DNA of 64,000 nt from Burkholderiaceae bacterium (GCA_019745555.1 JAIESX010000009.1:1-64000), one strand, 5' to 3'. Counted from the stretch's first letter, positions 1 through 8,499 are shown. Program-made: numbers and translations. The notes: a model not told the origin generated them from the letters alone.

Positions 1-152
1 CGTTTGCACCCCGTTCCCTTCGGGTTGCGGCCAAAAAGGCCATGCGCGGCGTTGCGAAGCCTTGCCGGGGGGCCACCCCGGCTGCGTTTCGCGCCTTGCG
101 CATGACCTTTTTGTTCCGCAACGCATCTCAAGAAAATAGTGTGAACAGGCCC
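1..152. mobile_element. MITE-like inverted-repeat element, left part cut by window edge
   Basis: The last part of this stretch matches the right arm of the complete element at 35270-35519. The match includes the terminal sequence ending in GTGTGAACAGGCCC and a TA dinucleotide at 153-154. Its centre differs from the other copy by a different GC-rich hairpin. It ends four bases from the stop codon of the quinone oxidoreductase gene and carries a stem with A and T runs that could terminate transcription in both directions. It encodes no convincing protein. TA-flanked short elements of this type are usually moved in trans by IS630/Tc1-like transposases; that link is inferred. Confidence 0.7.
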
Positions 153-156
153 TAGT

Positions 157-1137
157 TCAGGGCTGCAGCAGGATGGCGCCCTGGGTGGCGCGCGACTCGG
201 CGGCGCGGTGGGCCGCCGCGGCATCGGCCAGCGCGAAGCGCGCGCCGATGCGCGCGCTCACATGACCGGCCGCGATGGCGGCGAAGAGCTCCGCCGCGTT
301 GGCGCGGAACACGGCCGGATCGGCGTTGTGCGGGAAGACCGAGGGCCGGGTCAGGAAGAGGCAGCCCTTCTTGTTGAGCAGCTCGGGCTCGATGGCCGGC
401 GCCGGGCCCGAGGCCGCACCGTAGATCACCACCAGGCCGAAAGGCGCGGCCAGGTCCAGCGAGTGCAGGATCGTGTCCTTGCCCACCGAGTCGTAGACCA
501 CGCGCGCCTTGCGCCCGCCCGTGGCTTCGAGCAGCGCGGCCGGCCAGCCGGGCTGGCTGTAGTCGATGGCGATGGCTGCACCGGCCGCGCGGGCGACGGC
601 ACATTTCTCGGCCGAGCCGGCCGTGCCCACCACCTCGGCGCCCAGGGCCTGGCCCCACTGGCAGAGGATCTGGCCCACGCCGCCGGCGGCCGCGTGCACC
701 AGGATCAGGTCGCCCGGCTGCACCCGGTGTGTCTTGCGCAGCAGGTACTGCGCGGTCAGGCCCTTGAACAGCAGCGCGGCGGCGTCCTCGTCGCTCACGC
801 CGGCCGGGATGTGCACCAGGCGCGCAGCGGCCACGTTGCGGCGCTCCGCATAGGCACCAATGCCGGCGTTCATATAGGCCACGCGGTCGCCCGGTGCAAA
901 GCCGGTCACGCCCTCGCCCACGGCCTGCACCACGCCCGCGGCCTCATGGCCCAGACCCGTGGGCAGGGGCAGGGGGTAGGCGCCCTTGCGCTGGTAGACG
1001 TCGATGTAGTTGAAGCCGATGGCCGTCTGGCGCAGCTGCACCTCGCCCGGGCCGGGCGGGGGCAGGAGCACGCTCTGCAGCTGCATGAGCTCGGGGGCGC
1101 CGAGTGCGTTGAGGATGATCTGGCGGGTGCTGTCCAT
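157..1137 (-). CDS. qor: NADPH:quinone oxidoreductase, zinc-free MDR family
   Basis: This 326-residue protein belongs to the medium-chain dehydrogenase/reductase superfamily. It has an N-terminal GroES-like fold followed by a Rossmann domain with the nucleotide-binding motif AAAGGVG near residue 150. The cysteine ligands of zinc alcohol dehydrogenases are absent, as expected for the Qor (zeta-crystallin) branch, which reduces quinones or other electrophilic carbonyls with NADPH in the cytoplasm. Length is typical for the family (about 325). It sits alone on the minus strand, and its stop codon almost touches the MITE-like element downstream. The exact substrate cannot be read from sequence; the family assignment is secure. 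Confidence 0.9.
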   Translation of the reverse strand: MDSTRQIILNALGAPELMQLQSVLLPPPGPGEVQLRQTAIGFNYIDVYQRKGAYPLPLPTGLGHEAAGVVQAVGEGVTGFAPGDRVAYMNAGIGAYAERRNVAAARLVHIPAGVSDEDAAALLFKGLTAQYLLRKTHRVQPGDLILVHAAAGGVGQILCQWGQALGAEVVGTAGSAEKCAVARAAGAAIAIDYSQPGWPAALLEATGGRKARVVYDSVGKDTILHSLDLAAPFGLVVIYGAASGPAPAIEPELLNKKGCLFLTRPSVFPHNADPAVFRANAAELFAAIAAGHVSARIGARFALADAAAAHRAAESRATQGAILLQP

Positions 1138-1224
1138 GCGGGTGGGTCTCCGTGTCGGTGTTCAACCCGCATTGTGGTCCATGGTGTACGCCCCCGCAGT
1201 GCGGACAGGCTCTAAGATCGCGGC

Positions 1225-1365
1225 ATGAAAACGACGTACATCTTCGCCGCCATCCTCCTCGCCAGCGCCATCGGTGCGCTGCTGCCCACGCGCCTGGTCA
1301 AGACCCTGATGCTGGTCCTGACCGGCGTGCTCTCGGCCTACGGCCTGTTCCGCCTGCTGGGTTGA
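1225..1365 (+). CDS. 46-residue predicted membrane miniprotein
   Basis: A short open frame starts MKTTYIFAAILLASAIGALL and ends in TGA. Almost the whole length is hydrophobic, giving two short transmembrane stretches (about residues 5-21 and 27-44) joined by a loop with Arg and Lys. It lies in the 237-base gap between the divergent-facing ends of qor and the hydrolase gene. Codon use is GC-rich at third positions like the neighbours, which supports real coding. I do not recognise a named family, and no function is proposed. Confidence 0.55.
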   Translation: MKTTYIFAAILLASAIGALLPTRLVKTLMLVLTGVLSAYGLFRLLG

Positions 1366-1374
1366 GGGGCCTGC

Positions 1375-2049
1375 TCAGTCCGGCGTCTCGCCGGGCTGCA
1401 GCCACAGGCGTGCCGGGATGTGCTGCTGCAGCTTTTCCACCGCCAGCGCCATCAGTTCCGGGTGAAGCTCGTGACCGACGAAGGGCAGCACGTCGGCGGT
1501 GAAGTCCGCGCCCAGGGTCCTGAGCCGCATGGCGCCTTCGATGGCGTGGCGGTAGGGCATGACGGCGTCGGTCTTGCCGTGCAGCAGGTGGACGGTGCAG
1601 TTCTCGTGCAGGGGCTGCTCGGGCAGCACCGCGAAGCGGCCGGCCAGCGCGATCACGCGCGCGGCCACGGGCTCGGGCCGCAGCGCCGAGGCCAGGGCCA
1701 TGATGGCGCCCTGCGAAAACCCCACCAGCGCGGTGCCTGCAGCGTCCACGCCCGCGCGCTGTTGCCAGTAGCGCACGGCGTACTCGAACGCGGGCAGGGC
1801 CGCGGCCACGCGCTGCTCGCGGTTCTCTTCCGTGATGCCCGTCACAGAGAACCATTGCCGGCCACCCGGAGCGAGTTCGGAGGGGTAGGGCGAGTCCAGC
1901 GCCACCACCATGGCCTGCGGGAAGGCCTGCGCATAGGCCAGGCCCAGCGGGGCCATGGACTGCGCGGTCGCACCCACGCCATGGAAGAGCAGGATGAGCT
2001 GCGCCGCTTGTTGCGGCTGCTGCAGGATGAAGGCCTGGGTATCGTTCAT
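1375..2049 (-). CDS. ypfH: Alpha/beta hydrolase, YpfH / phospholipase-carboxylesterase type
   Basis: The 224-residue protein has the serine hydrolase nucleophile elbow GFSQG (Ser about 112), an Asp in GKTDAVMP and a His in VGHELHP. These complete a catalytic triad of the carboxylesterase/phospholipase family to which E. coli YpfH belongs. It should hydrolyse short acyl esters or thioesters in the cytosol. The ATG at 2049 was chosen because an AGGA ribosome binding site sits just before it and the conserved fold begins there; an upstream in-frame start would run back into ureD. It lies 10 bases downstream of ureD in the same direction, so the two are probably co-transcribed although no functional link is known. 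Confidence 0.82.
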   Translation of the reverse strand: MNDTQAFILQQPQQAAQLILLFHGVGATAQSMAPLGLAYAQAFPQAMVVALDSPYPSELAPGGRQWFSVTGITEENREQRVAAALPAFEYAVRYWQQRAGVDAAGTALVGFSQGAIMALASALRPEPVAARVIALAGRFAVLPEQPLHENCTVHLLHGKTDAVMPYRHAIEGAMRLRTLGADFTADVLPFVGHELHPELMALAVEKLQQHIPARLWLQPGETPD

Positions 2050-2059
2050 GGCAGATTCC

Positions 2060-2890
2060 TCACATGGCCCAGATGCGCGGCGGCACCGCCTCAAGCTGCC
2101 AGAGCTGCTGGCGCCAGGCGGCGCGCAGGCTCTTGAGCAGCTGCATGGCCGGTTCCACCAGCGGGGCCAGCACCCGCACCACCAGCACCTGCGGGTGCGG
2201 GCTGGTGGCGCCGGCCGTGGCGCGCAGGGCGTGTGCATCGATCAACTCGCGCACACATTCCAGCGCCGCCTCACGCCGTTCGCGCGCGATGGGCTCGCCG
2301 GCCACGAAGAACAGCGTGCCCAGGCAGCGCTGCCCGGCCAGGCCCAGCGGGCCGTCCATGAGGCGCGCGTCCTGCGCATCGATGCGGCCCTGTTCCAGCC
2401 AGACGCCGGGCACCTCGAGGTGCTGTGCAAAACGGCCGGCGACGAAGGGTTGATCGGCCGCGGGCAGACCCAGGGCTGTGACGTCCCAGCCCAGCAGCTC
2501 GGCGCCGGGCGCCAGCTCGAACACGGCGCGGTTCTCGGCGAGGCACTGGTTGTAGGCCAGGGCCTCCAGGGGCAGCCATTCGAGCCGGGCCCCGCTGTCC
2601 AGCCGCGCGTGCAGCCATTGCCGTGCGGGCGCGCCCGTGCTGCGATAGAAGCGCGTCGCACCGGGTGTGGTCACCAGGCCGTGGGCCCCGGCACCGACCG
2701 TGAGCCGGATGTCCAGCGTGTCACCGGCCACCAGGCCGCCGGGCGGGTGCACCAGCACGTTGTGGCAGATGCCCTCACCCTCGGGGTAGAGGCTTTGCAG
2801 GATGCGCAGCGGGCCATCGTGGCGGTAGTGCGCCACGCTGCGTGCGCTGTCGCGGGTGTAGTCGAGTTGCAGCGAGGCGTGCCAGGTCAT
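2060..2890 (-). CDS. ureD: Urease accessory protein UreD
   Basis: The 276-residue sequence has the UreD pattern: an N-terminal LQLDYTRD-like segment, the VHPPGGLVAGD motif near residue 50, and the PGATRFYRS motif near 80. UreD is the scaffold that, with UreF and UreG, delivers nickel to apo-urease UreABC. In most Burkholderiales ureD is followed directly by ureA, ureB and ureC. Here the next gene is a YpfH-type hydrolase and none of the other urease genes lie in the window. Either the urease operon is elsewhere or this is a leftover. Length and key motifs look intact, so it does not look like a pseudogene. Confidence 0.92.
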   Translation of the reverse strand: MTWHASLQLDYTRDSARSVAHYRHDGPLRILQSLYPEGEGICHNVLVHPPGGLVAGDTLDIRLTVGAGAHGLVTTPGATRFYRSTGAPARQWLHARLDSGARLEWLPLEALAYNQCLAENRAVFELAPGAELLGWDVTALGLPAADQPFVAGRFAQHLEVPGVWLEQGRIDAQDARLMDGPLGLAGQRCLGTLFFVAGEPIARERREAALECVRELIDAHALRATAGATSPHPQVLVVRVLAPLVEPAMQLLKSLRAAWRQQLWQLEAVPPRIWAM

Positions 2891-2940
2891 GTGGCGAGTC
2901 TAATGCGGTGCAGCAGCGGAGGTCCGGGTGACGGACAATC

Positions 2941-2960
2941 GGGGCTTCACGAGAAGCCCC
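2941..2960 (+). promoter_or_regulatory. Leader hairpin just upstream of proQ start
   Basis: A perfect 7-bp stem, GGGGCTT pairing with AAGCCCC, with a six-base loop ends five bases before the proQ ATG. The only ribosome-binding-like bases (GAGAAG) lie partly in the loop and 3' arm, so the hairpin may limit ribosome access. A link to ProQ self-regulation is a guess. Confidence 0.45.
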
Positions 2961-2965
2961 AATCC

Positions 2966-3670
2966 ATGACGACCAACCCTTCCTTGTCTGCGGAACAGCT
3001 GAGCGATGCGCAGACGGCACCTGCCGCGAAATCCGAAACCAGAGCCAAACCGGCGCAGCGCAAGCAGGCGGCGATGCCCGTGCTGGAGCAGCTGTTTGGC
3101 CTCTACCCTCATCTTTTCGGGGCCGAGTTCCTGCCGCTCAAGCGCGGCATCTTCCAGGACCTGCTGGAGCGGCATCCCGATCTGTTCCAGCGCGACAGCC
3201 TCAAGGCCGCGCTTTCGGTACATGCACGTTCCACGCCCTATCTGCAATGTGTGGCAGCGGGCAAGGCGCGGCACGACCTCGACGGTACGGCGGTCGAGCA
3301 GGTGGCGCCCGAGCACGTGTACCAGGCGGTGGTCGAGTTGCACCGTCGCCGACAGGTCCGCACCAAGGAAGACCTCCGGCCCAAGCTGCGGGCCCAGCTC
3401 TCCGCGGCCTTTGAAGCGTCGGGCCTGAGCCGCCAGGATTACCTCGCGCGTGTGATGCCTGCGGATGAAGCGATGGCCGCCGTTCTGGACGCCGCACTGG
3501 GGGAGAGTGCGGAACGCATCGCGCGCCAGGAAGCGCTGAACCGGGCCTTCGAGGCCAGTGGCAAGAGCGCACGCGATTTCGCCGGGATGTACGGCGTGCA
3601 CGAGCGCGACGTCATCAAGGCGGCCCTGGCCTGCAAGCGGCGCGCGCAGGCCGCTGCCGCCACCGCCTGA
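2966..3670 (+). CDS. proQ: ProQ/FinO-domain RNA chaperone
   Basis: This 234-residue protein contains a ProQ/FinO domain at about residues 35-150, including [25 protein letters not shown] and a run of basic residues around [16 protein letters not shown]. The family binds structured RNAs and 3' ends and acts in small-RNA regulation. The N-terminus is Ala/Lys rich and probably disordered; the C-terminal 80 residues are helical with repeated short acidic and basic segments not found in E. coli ProQ. The ATG at 2966 was preferred over the long upstream frame because upstream sequence overlaps ureD on the other strand. It is divergent from ureD and followed 16 bases later by a VF530-like gene. Confidence 0.85.
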   Translation: MTTNPSLSAEQLSDAQTAPAAKSETRAKPAQRKQAAMPVLEQLFGLYPHLFGAEFLPLKRGIFQDLLERHPDLFQRDSLKAALSVHARSTPYLQCVAAGKARHDLDGTAVEQVAPEHVYQAVVELHRRRQVRTKEDLRPKLRAQLSAAFEASGLSRQDYLARVMPADEAMAAVLDAALGESAERIARQEALNRAFEASGKSARDFAGMYGVHERDVIKAALACKRRAQAAAATA

Positions 3671-3686
3671 ACCAGCTGGGCCGTCC

Positions 3687-3929
3687 ATGACCTCACCACC
3701 GGCCCAGCCGCGCAATCCGCTGCACGGCCTGACGCTCGAGGCCATCCTCACGGCCCTGGTGGCCCACTACGGCTGGGTTGGACTGGCGGAGCGCATCACG
3801 GTGCGCTGCTTCAGCGTGGACCCCAGTATCAGCTCCAGCCTGAAGTTCCTGCGCAAGACGCCCTGGGCGCGCGAGAAGGTGGAGGGGCTGTACCTCTACA
3901 TGCTGCGCGAACAGCGGCGCGCATCCTGA
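3687..3929 (+). CDS. VF530-family (DUF2132) small protein
   Basis: An 80-residue protein with the [21 protein letters not shown] segment and the later [13 protein letters not shown] segment matches the VF530/DUF2132 family, named after a Vibrio fischeri protein and suggested from structure to bind DNA. The length is normal for the family. It starts 16 bases after the proQ stop and is probably read from the same message. Function in the cell is not established. Confidence 0.85.
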   Translation: MTSPPAQPRNPLHGLTLEAILTALVAHYGWVGLAERITVRCFSVDPSISSSLKFLRKTPWAREKVEGLYLYMLREQRRAS

Positions 3930-3966
3930 CGCCCTGGCGCGGAGGTGCGGCATGCACACACGTGCC

Positions 3967-3995
3967 TTGCGGTAACGCAGGAAACAAAATATATT
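3967..3995 (+). promoter_or_regulatory. Candidate sigma-70 type promoter for the DUF2750-like gene
   Basis: TTGCGG and TATATT are separated by 17 bases in an AT-rich island that stands out from the GC-rich surroundings. It lies 45 bases before the start at 4040. A perfect GGGGGG-CGT-CCCCCC hairpin at 4009-4023 follows, so the transcript would begin near this stem. Prediction by eye only. Confidence 0.45.
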
Positions 3996-4039
3996 TTTCC
4001 TTGAGCACGGGGGGCGTCCCCCCTAAGCTGGGCTGCGTC

Positions 4040-4513
4040 ATGGCTCACACGCTCAAGCTTCCCCCCGCTCTGGTCCAGATCCTGGGCCTGCAGCCGACAC
4101 CGGCCGTGGTGGACACCCCGCATTACCAGGGCTTCGTGCAGGAGGTGGTCCAGACGATGCAGGTCTGGGGCCTGCTCGATGCCGGGGGCTGGATCTCGCT
4201 GACGCTCGAGGATGGCGAGTCCTGCCTGCCGGTCTGGTCGCAGCCGCACGATGCGCGGGCCTTCGCGTGCGGTGCCTGGGCGACATGCCAACCCGGCCCG
4301 ATCGACCTGTCCGACTTCCTTGACCATTGGCTGCCGGCCATGGACAGCCTGGGTGTGCAGGTGTCGGTGCAGCCCGAGGAGGCCAACCGCCTGCTGCCGG
4401 TCCCGGCCCGCGTGCTGGCCTGGCATCTGCAGGTGCGCTGCGTCCACTTCCCGGCCAACGGCCTCGACGATGCGTCGGGGCCGGTGACCCTGTCCCCCAC
4501 TGGAGAACCATGA
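4040..4513 (+). CDS. DUF2750-like protein
   Basis: This 157-residue soluble protein has a Trp/Asp-rich pattern (VWGLLDAGGWISL, then LPVWSQPHDARAFACGAW) that resembles the DUF2750 family, whose role is unknown. The ATG at 4040 is preferred to one 78 bases upstream because the latter would translate the promoter and G/C hairpin. Its TGA overlaps the ATG of the next gene (ATGA), a sign of translational coupling to the membrane protein that follows. Confidence 0.6.
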   Translation: MAHTLKLPPALVQILGLQPTPAVVDTPHYQGFVQEVVQTMQVWGLLDAGGWISLTLEDGESCLPVWSQPHDARAFACGAWATCQPGPIDLSDFLDHWLPAMDSLGVQVSVQPEEANRLLPVPARVLAWHLQVRCVHFPANGLDDASGPVTLSPTGEP

Positions 4514-5052
4514 CTTCCAACGAGAACCTCCTGTCGGCCACGCAAAAGCTGTTCGCCCGCGGCTTCACCCTCATCTTCTTCGCCATCTCCGGCGCCATCG
4601 TCGCCACCACGGTGGTGGAGGCGATCGGTCATGTGCTCAGCGGCGGTGAGGTCACCCAGATCATCGTCAAGCTGGTCAACGCCAGCGTGATCGCGATGGC
4701 GGTCTACGAGCTTGCTTTGGTGATCAGCAAGGAGTACGGCACCGAGGCCGATCACGATGTCATCGTCATGCTGCGCCGTACGCTCCCACGCTTCATCGGC
4801 ACGGTCTGCGTGGCACTCTCGCTCGAAGGCCTGATGATGGTCATCAAGTACAGCCAGCTGGACATGGCGGGCAACCTCTACTACCCCGTCGCCATCATCG
4901 TGAGCGCGGCGCTGCTGTTGATGGCGCTCGGCGTGTTCCTGCGCCTGGCACCGAGCCGCGCCGAGCCGGTGCGTCCCGGCGGTGAGGCGCCCGCCGCCGG
5001 GGGCGGGGCCGTGCTGCCCATGCCGCGGCTGGATCGCCGCACGCCGGCCTAG
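4510..5052 (+). CDS. Predicted inner-membrane protein, four helices
   Basis: A 180-residue protein with hydrophobic segments at about residues 17-38, 52-74, 95-115 and 124-146, then a Gly/Pro/Ala-rich cytoplasmic tail. The short loops carry charged residues. It starts inside the stop codon of the DUF2750-like gene, so the two products are probably made together. I do not recognise the family by name. Nothing in the sequence points to transport or catalysis. Confidence 0.7.
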   Translation: MTSNENLLSATQKLFARGFTLIFFAISGAIVATTVVEAIGHVLSGGEVTQIIVKLVNASVIAMAVYELALVISKEYGTEADHDVIVMLRRTLPRFIGTVCVALSLEGLMMVIKYSQLDMAGNLYYPVAIIVSAALLLMALGVFLRLAPSRAEPVRPGGEAPAAGGGAVLPMPRLDRRTPA

Positions 5053-5070
5053 CGGTCGGCGGTCAGGTTC

Positions 5071-6441
5071 TCAGGGCCGGGCCAGCGCGGTCAGCGTACG
5101 CACGTCGGCTGTGCCGGCCAGCTTCCAGCAGGCGGCGATCAGCGCGTTCGTCCTGCTCTTGCCGATCACCGGGTCGGACAGGTCGTGGAACTTGCTCTCG
5201 AGCATGGCGTCGGTCATGGGGTTCTCGAGCGAGCCGATGGCGTGCCGGACGAACACATGGACCTGGCGGCCGTCCTTGAGTAAGGCGGTCACGTCCACGC
5301 TGGCCTCGGCCATGTGCTCGTCCACCGTGGCCACGACCTTGCGACGCAGCGCGACCATGTCGGGGCGGTTCACGATGACGTCGCTGTACTGCTCCTCGCC
5401 CGCCTTGCCGAACATCAGGCCGCAGGCGCAGCCGTGGTAGACGCTGAACTTCGCGCTCAGGCCGTCGGCCGGCTCCTTCTTGCCCGTGAGCTCCAGCACC
5501 AGGGAGTGCACCTTGAGCTCGATGCGCTCGATCTCCTCGGGCTTCACGCCCTGGGCGCGCAGCTGGGCGCAGGCGTCGATGCTGGGGTGGATCACGATGC
5601 CGCAGGCAAAGGGCTTGTAGCTGTTGTAGGAGATCTCGAAGCGCTGGCCCAGCTCGTCGGTGATCTCGTTCCAGGCGTACTTGGTCGAGACGGTCTGGAT
5701 CATGCCGCGCGGCGCTTCCAGTGCCCTGGGGCTGGCCGTGTAGCCCTGGCTGGCCAGCAGCGCGGACATCAGGCCCGCGCGCGCCGCGCCGCCCGGATGG
5801 AAGGGCTTGGTCATGGTGCCGAACTGCTCCCGCACACCGATGGGTTGCGAGGCCGCGATGCCCAGCGCCATGGCGGTCTTGTGCTCGTCCAGGCCCAGCA
5901 GGCGCGCGCAGCCGGCGGCCGCGCCCAGCGTGCCGGTGGAGCCGGTGATGTGCCAGCCGCGGTCGTAGTGCTCGGGGTACATAGTGTTGCCCACGCGGCA
6001 GGACACGTCGATGCCCAGCACCAGCGCGTCGATCACGGCGCGGCCGGACAGGCCCCGGTGCTCGGCCAGCGCCAGCACGGCCGAGGCCACGGGGCCGGCC
6101 GGGTGGATGATGGTCTTGAGGTGGGTGTCGTCGAAGTCGAAGGTGTGCGAGCTGATGCCGTTGATCAGCGCGGCACCGGCCATGTCCACCTGCTCGGCGC
6201 GGCCCAGCACGCTGGCCTGCGGTGCGGGTTGCAGCATCTGCACGGCGCCCAGTGCGGCGTGTACGGATTCATGCTGCGCGGCGCCCACGGCGCAACCCAG
6301 CCAGTTGAGGAAGGTGCGGTGTGCCTCATGCTCGACCGCGTCGCTCCAGCCCCTGGAGGGATGCGTGGCGACATGGCGGGCCAGGGTCTGGGTGACGGGC
6401 GGGGCGTGGTGGTCGGCGGGGACCTGGGTGTTGCGGGCCAT
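5071..6441 (-). CDS. MmgE/PrpD family protein (2-methylcitrate dehydratase-like)
   Basis: The 456-residue protein carries the family features: FDFDDTH near residue 100, HPAGPVASAVLAL just after, HITGSTGTLGAAA around 165 and KPFHPGGAARAGL around 210. Members include PrpD 2-methylcitrate dehydratase, MmgE and cis-aconitate decarboxylase-like enzymes, so a hydro-lyase acting on a tricarboxylic acid is expected. No prp genes are nearby, so the methylcitrate cycle assignment is not supported by context. It is divergent from egtD, with about 130 bases between them. Confidence 0.85.
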   Translation of the reverse strand: MARNTQVPADHHAPPVTQTLARHVATHPSRGWSDAVEHEAHRTFLNWLGCAVGAAQHESVHAALGAVQMLQPAPQASVLGRAEQVDMAGAALINGISSHTFDFDDTHLKTIIHPAGPVASAVLALAEHRGLSGRAVIDALVLGIDVSCRVGNTMYPEHYDRGWHITGSTGTLGAAAGCARLLGLDEHKTAMALGIAASQPIGVREQFGTMTKPFHPGGAARAGLMSALLASQGYTASPRALEAPRGMIQTVSTKYAWNEITDELGQRFEISYNSYKPFACGIVIHPSIDACAQLRAQGVKPEEIERIELKVHSLVLELTGKKEPADGLSAKFSVYHGCACGLMFGKAGEEQYSDVIVNRPDMVALRRKVVATVDEHMAEASVDVTALLKDGRQVHVFVRHAIGSLENPMTDAMLESKFHDLSDPVIGKSRTNALIAACWKLAGTADVRTLTALARP

Positions 6442-6570
6442 GGAGGATGTTTGCTATGAAATTGCTAGCGATCAGACATCGTCAGAAAGTCGGCAGATTC
6501 TAGGCCGCCCCAGGTCACCGGGTGCAAACCATGAGCGGGTGATCCGGTATGGCGAGCTATAGTGCCGCCC

Positions 6571-7536
6571 ATGACGGCCATCGCCTTGCGCCAGCCCCGT
6601 TTCCTGCAACTGCACCAGAGCGATTCCGCGGCCCTGCGCGCCGAGCTGCTGGCCGGACTCATGGCCGTGCCAGCGCGCATTGCCCCCAAATACTTTTACG
6701 ACGCCCTCGGTTCGCGCCTGTTCGACGCCATCACCGAGCTGCCCGAGTACTACCCTACGCGCACCGAGGCCGTGCTGATGGCCGAGCACGGTCCGGCCAT
6801 TGCGCAGCGTGTGCCGCGTGGCGCGACGCTGGTGGACCTGGGCGCGGGCAACTGCGAGAAGGCCGGCCGGCTCTTCGAGCTGCTGCAGCCGGCGCGCTAC
6901 GTGGCCGTGGACATCTCGGCCGATCATCTGCGTCATGCACTGCACTGCCTGCAACGCCAGTTTCCCGCGCTCGACATGCTGGGCGTGGGCATGGATTTCT
7001 CCAGCCGTCTGGACTTGCCGCCCGAAGTGGGCGGAGGACCGCGCCTGCTGTTCTACCCGGGCTCGAGCATCGGCAACTTCACGCCCGGGGAGGCGCTGGT
7101 CTTTCTGCGCCAGGCGCATGCGGCTGCGCAGGGCGGTGGCTTGCTGATCGGGGTGGACCTGCGCAAGCCGCTGGATGTGCTGCAGCCGGCCTATGACGAT
7201 GCGCTCGGCGTCACCGCGGCCTTCAACCGCAATGTGCTGCTGCACCTCAACCGCCTGCTCGACAGCTACTTTTCCGTGCAGGACTGGCGGCACATCGCAT
7301 TCTTCAACGAGGCAGCTTCGCGCATTGAGATGCACCTGGAGGCCCGGCGCGCGCTCACCGTGCGCTGGCCCGGGGGGGAGCGGCACTTCGCCAGCGGCGA
7401 GCGCATCCACACCGAGAACTCGTACAAGTACGCGCTGGCCGATTTCCAGGCCCTGCTGGCCGCGGCTGGCTATCGGCGCATCGAGGCCTGGACCGATGCG
7501 CGGGCCTGGTTCGCCGTTTTCTGGGCTGAGGCCTGA
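6571..7536 (+). CDS. egtD: L-histidine N-alpha-methyltransferase EgtD
   Basis: This 321-residue enzyme makes hercynine (trimethylhistidine) from histidine and three SAM. Visible signatures are YFYDALGSRLFD and LPEYYPTRTE (residues 41-66), the SAM-binding DLGAGN (89-94), FYPGSSIGNF (about 156-165) and the C-terminal NSYKYALADF. Hercynine feeds either ergothioneine (through EgtB) or selenoneine (through SenA). The ATG at 6571 was chosen; a GTG nine bases earlier is possible. The next gene, a SenB-like glycosyltransferase, starts on the base after the stop codon, so these are one operon. No egtB or senA homologue lies in the window. Confidence 0.92.
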   Translation: MTAIALRQPRFLQLHQSDSAALRAELLAGLMAVPARIAPKYFYDALGSRLFDAITELPEYYPTRTEAVLMAEHGPAIAQRVPRGATLVDLGAGNCEKAGRLFELLQPARYVAVDISADHLRHALHCLQRQFPALDMLGVGMDFSSRLDLPPEVGGGPRLLFYPGSSIGNFTPGEALVFLRQAHAAAQGGGLLIGVDLRKPLDVLQPAYDDALGVTAAFNRNVLLHLNRLLDSYFSVQDWRHIAFFNEAASRIEMHLEARRALTVRWPGGERHFASGERIHTENSYKYALADFQALLAAAGYRRIEAWTDARAWFAVFWAEA

Positions 7537-8499
7537 GTGACACGTCCCCTCGTGCTCATTGCCAGCCCCGCGCTGGCCGAGGCCAATAACGGCAACTGGC
7601 AGACCGCCTGGCGCTGGTCGCGCCTGCTGGCGCCGCACTACCGCACGCAGATCATCCCGTCCTGGCAGGCAGGCGAGTACCCGCAGGCCGTGGCCCTGCT
7701 GGCCCTGCATGCGCGCCGCTCGGCGGACGTCATCGCCGCCTGGGCGCAGGCGCACCCGGGCCGAGGCTTGGCCGTGGTGCTCACAGGTACCGATCTCTAC
7801 CGCGACATCCGGCACGATGCCGCAGCCCAGCGTTCGCTGGCGCTGGCGCAGCGGCTTGTGGTGTTGCAAGAGCTTGGGCCGCAGGCCCTGCCCGCCGAGC
7901 ACCGCGCCAAGACGCGCGTGATCTTCCAGTCCACCACCACGCGGCGCTCCGCGGACAAGACCGGTGCGCGCCTGCGCGCCGTGATGGTCGGCCATCTGCG
8001 CGACGAGAAGGGACCGCAGACGCTGTGGGCCGCGGCGCGCCTGCTGCGTGACCGCCCCGACATCCGTATCGACCACATCGGCGAGGCGCTGGATCCGGCA
8101 CTCGGTGAGGCCGCGCGCGCCACAATGGCCGACTGCCTCGCCTACCGCTGGCTCGGCGGCCTGCCGCACGAGGCGGTGCGCCGCCACATCCAGCGCGCCC
8201 ACCTGCTCGTGCACTGCAGCCGCATGGAAGGCGGCGCCCACGTGCTCATGGAGGCCGTGTGCAGCGGCACGCCCGTGCTGGCCACGCGCATCGACGGCAA
8301 TGTGGGCATGCTGGGCGCGGACTACGGGGGCTATTTCCCTGTGGACGATTCCGCGGCCCTGGCACGTCTGCTGCGACGCTGTCGCGACGAGTCCGGCAGG
8401 GTTTTGGCCTTGCGGGCACAATGCGAGCTCCGCGCGCCGCTGTTCACTCCTGCAGCAGAACAGGCGGCCCTGCTTGCACTGCTCCAGGATCTGACATGA
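7537..8499 (+). CDS. senB: Selenosugar synthase SenB-like glycosyltransferase (TIGR04348 type)
   Basis: A 320-residue GT-B glycosyltransferase with a GTG start immediately after the egtD stop. It has NNGNWQTA near the N-terminus, the LTGTDLYRDI segment near residue 85, a VGHLRDEKGP strand near 150, and SRMEGGAHVLMEA with a downstream GTPVLATRIDGNVGMLG, the usual donor-binding part of the fold. SenB of the selenoneine pathway joins selenophosphate to a UDP-amino sugar to give a selenosugar. The assignment rests on family resemblance and on the gene pair egtD-senB-selD. Its stop overlaps the selD start (ATGA). The donor sugar is not determined by sequence. Confidence 0.8.
   Translation: MTRPLVLIASPALAEANNGNWQTAWRWSRLLAPHYRTQIIPSWQAGEYPQAVALLALHARRSADVIAAWAQAHPGRGLAVVLTGTDLYRDIRHDAAAQRSLALAQRLVVLQELGPQALPAEHRAKTRVIFQSTTTRRSADKTGARLRAVMVGHLRDEKGPQTLWAAARLLRDRPDIRIDHIGEALDPALGEAARATMADCLAYRWLGGLPHEAVRRHIQRAHLLVHCSRMEGGAHVLMEAVCSGTPVLATRIDGNVGMLGADYGGYFPVDDSAALARLLRRCRDESGRVLALRAQCELRAPLFTPAAEQAALLALLQDLT

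Noticed and set aside
2060-2890. A urease operon
   Set aside because: Only ureD is present; no structural subunit or other accessory gene is near.
6472-8421. Minus-strand frame of 649 codons across egtD and the senB-like gene
   Set aside because: Antisense shadow; the plus-strand genes have strong motifs and tight operon spacing.
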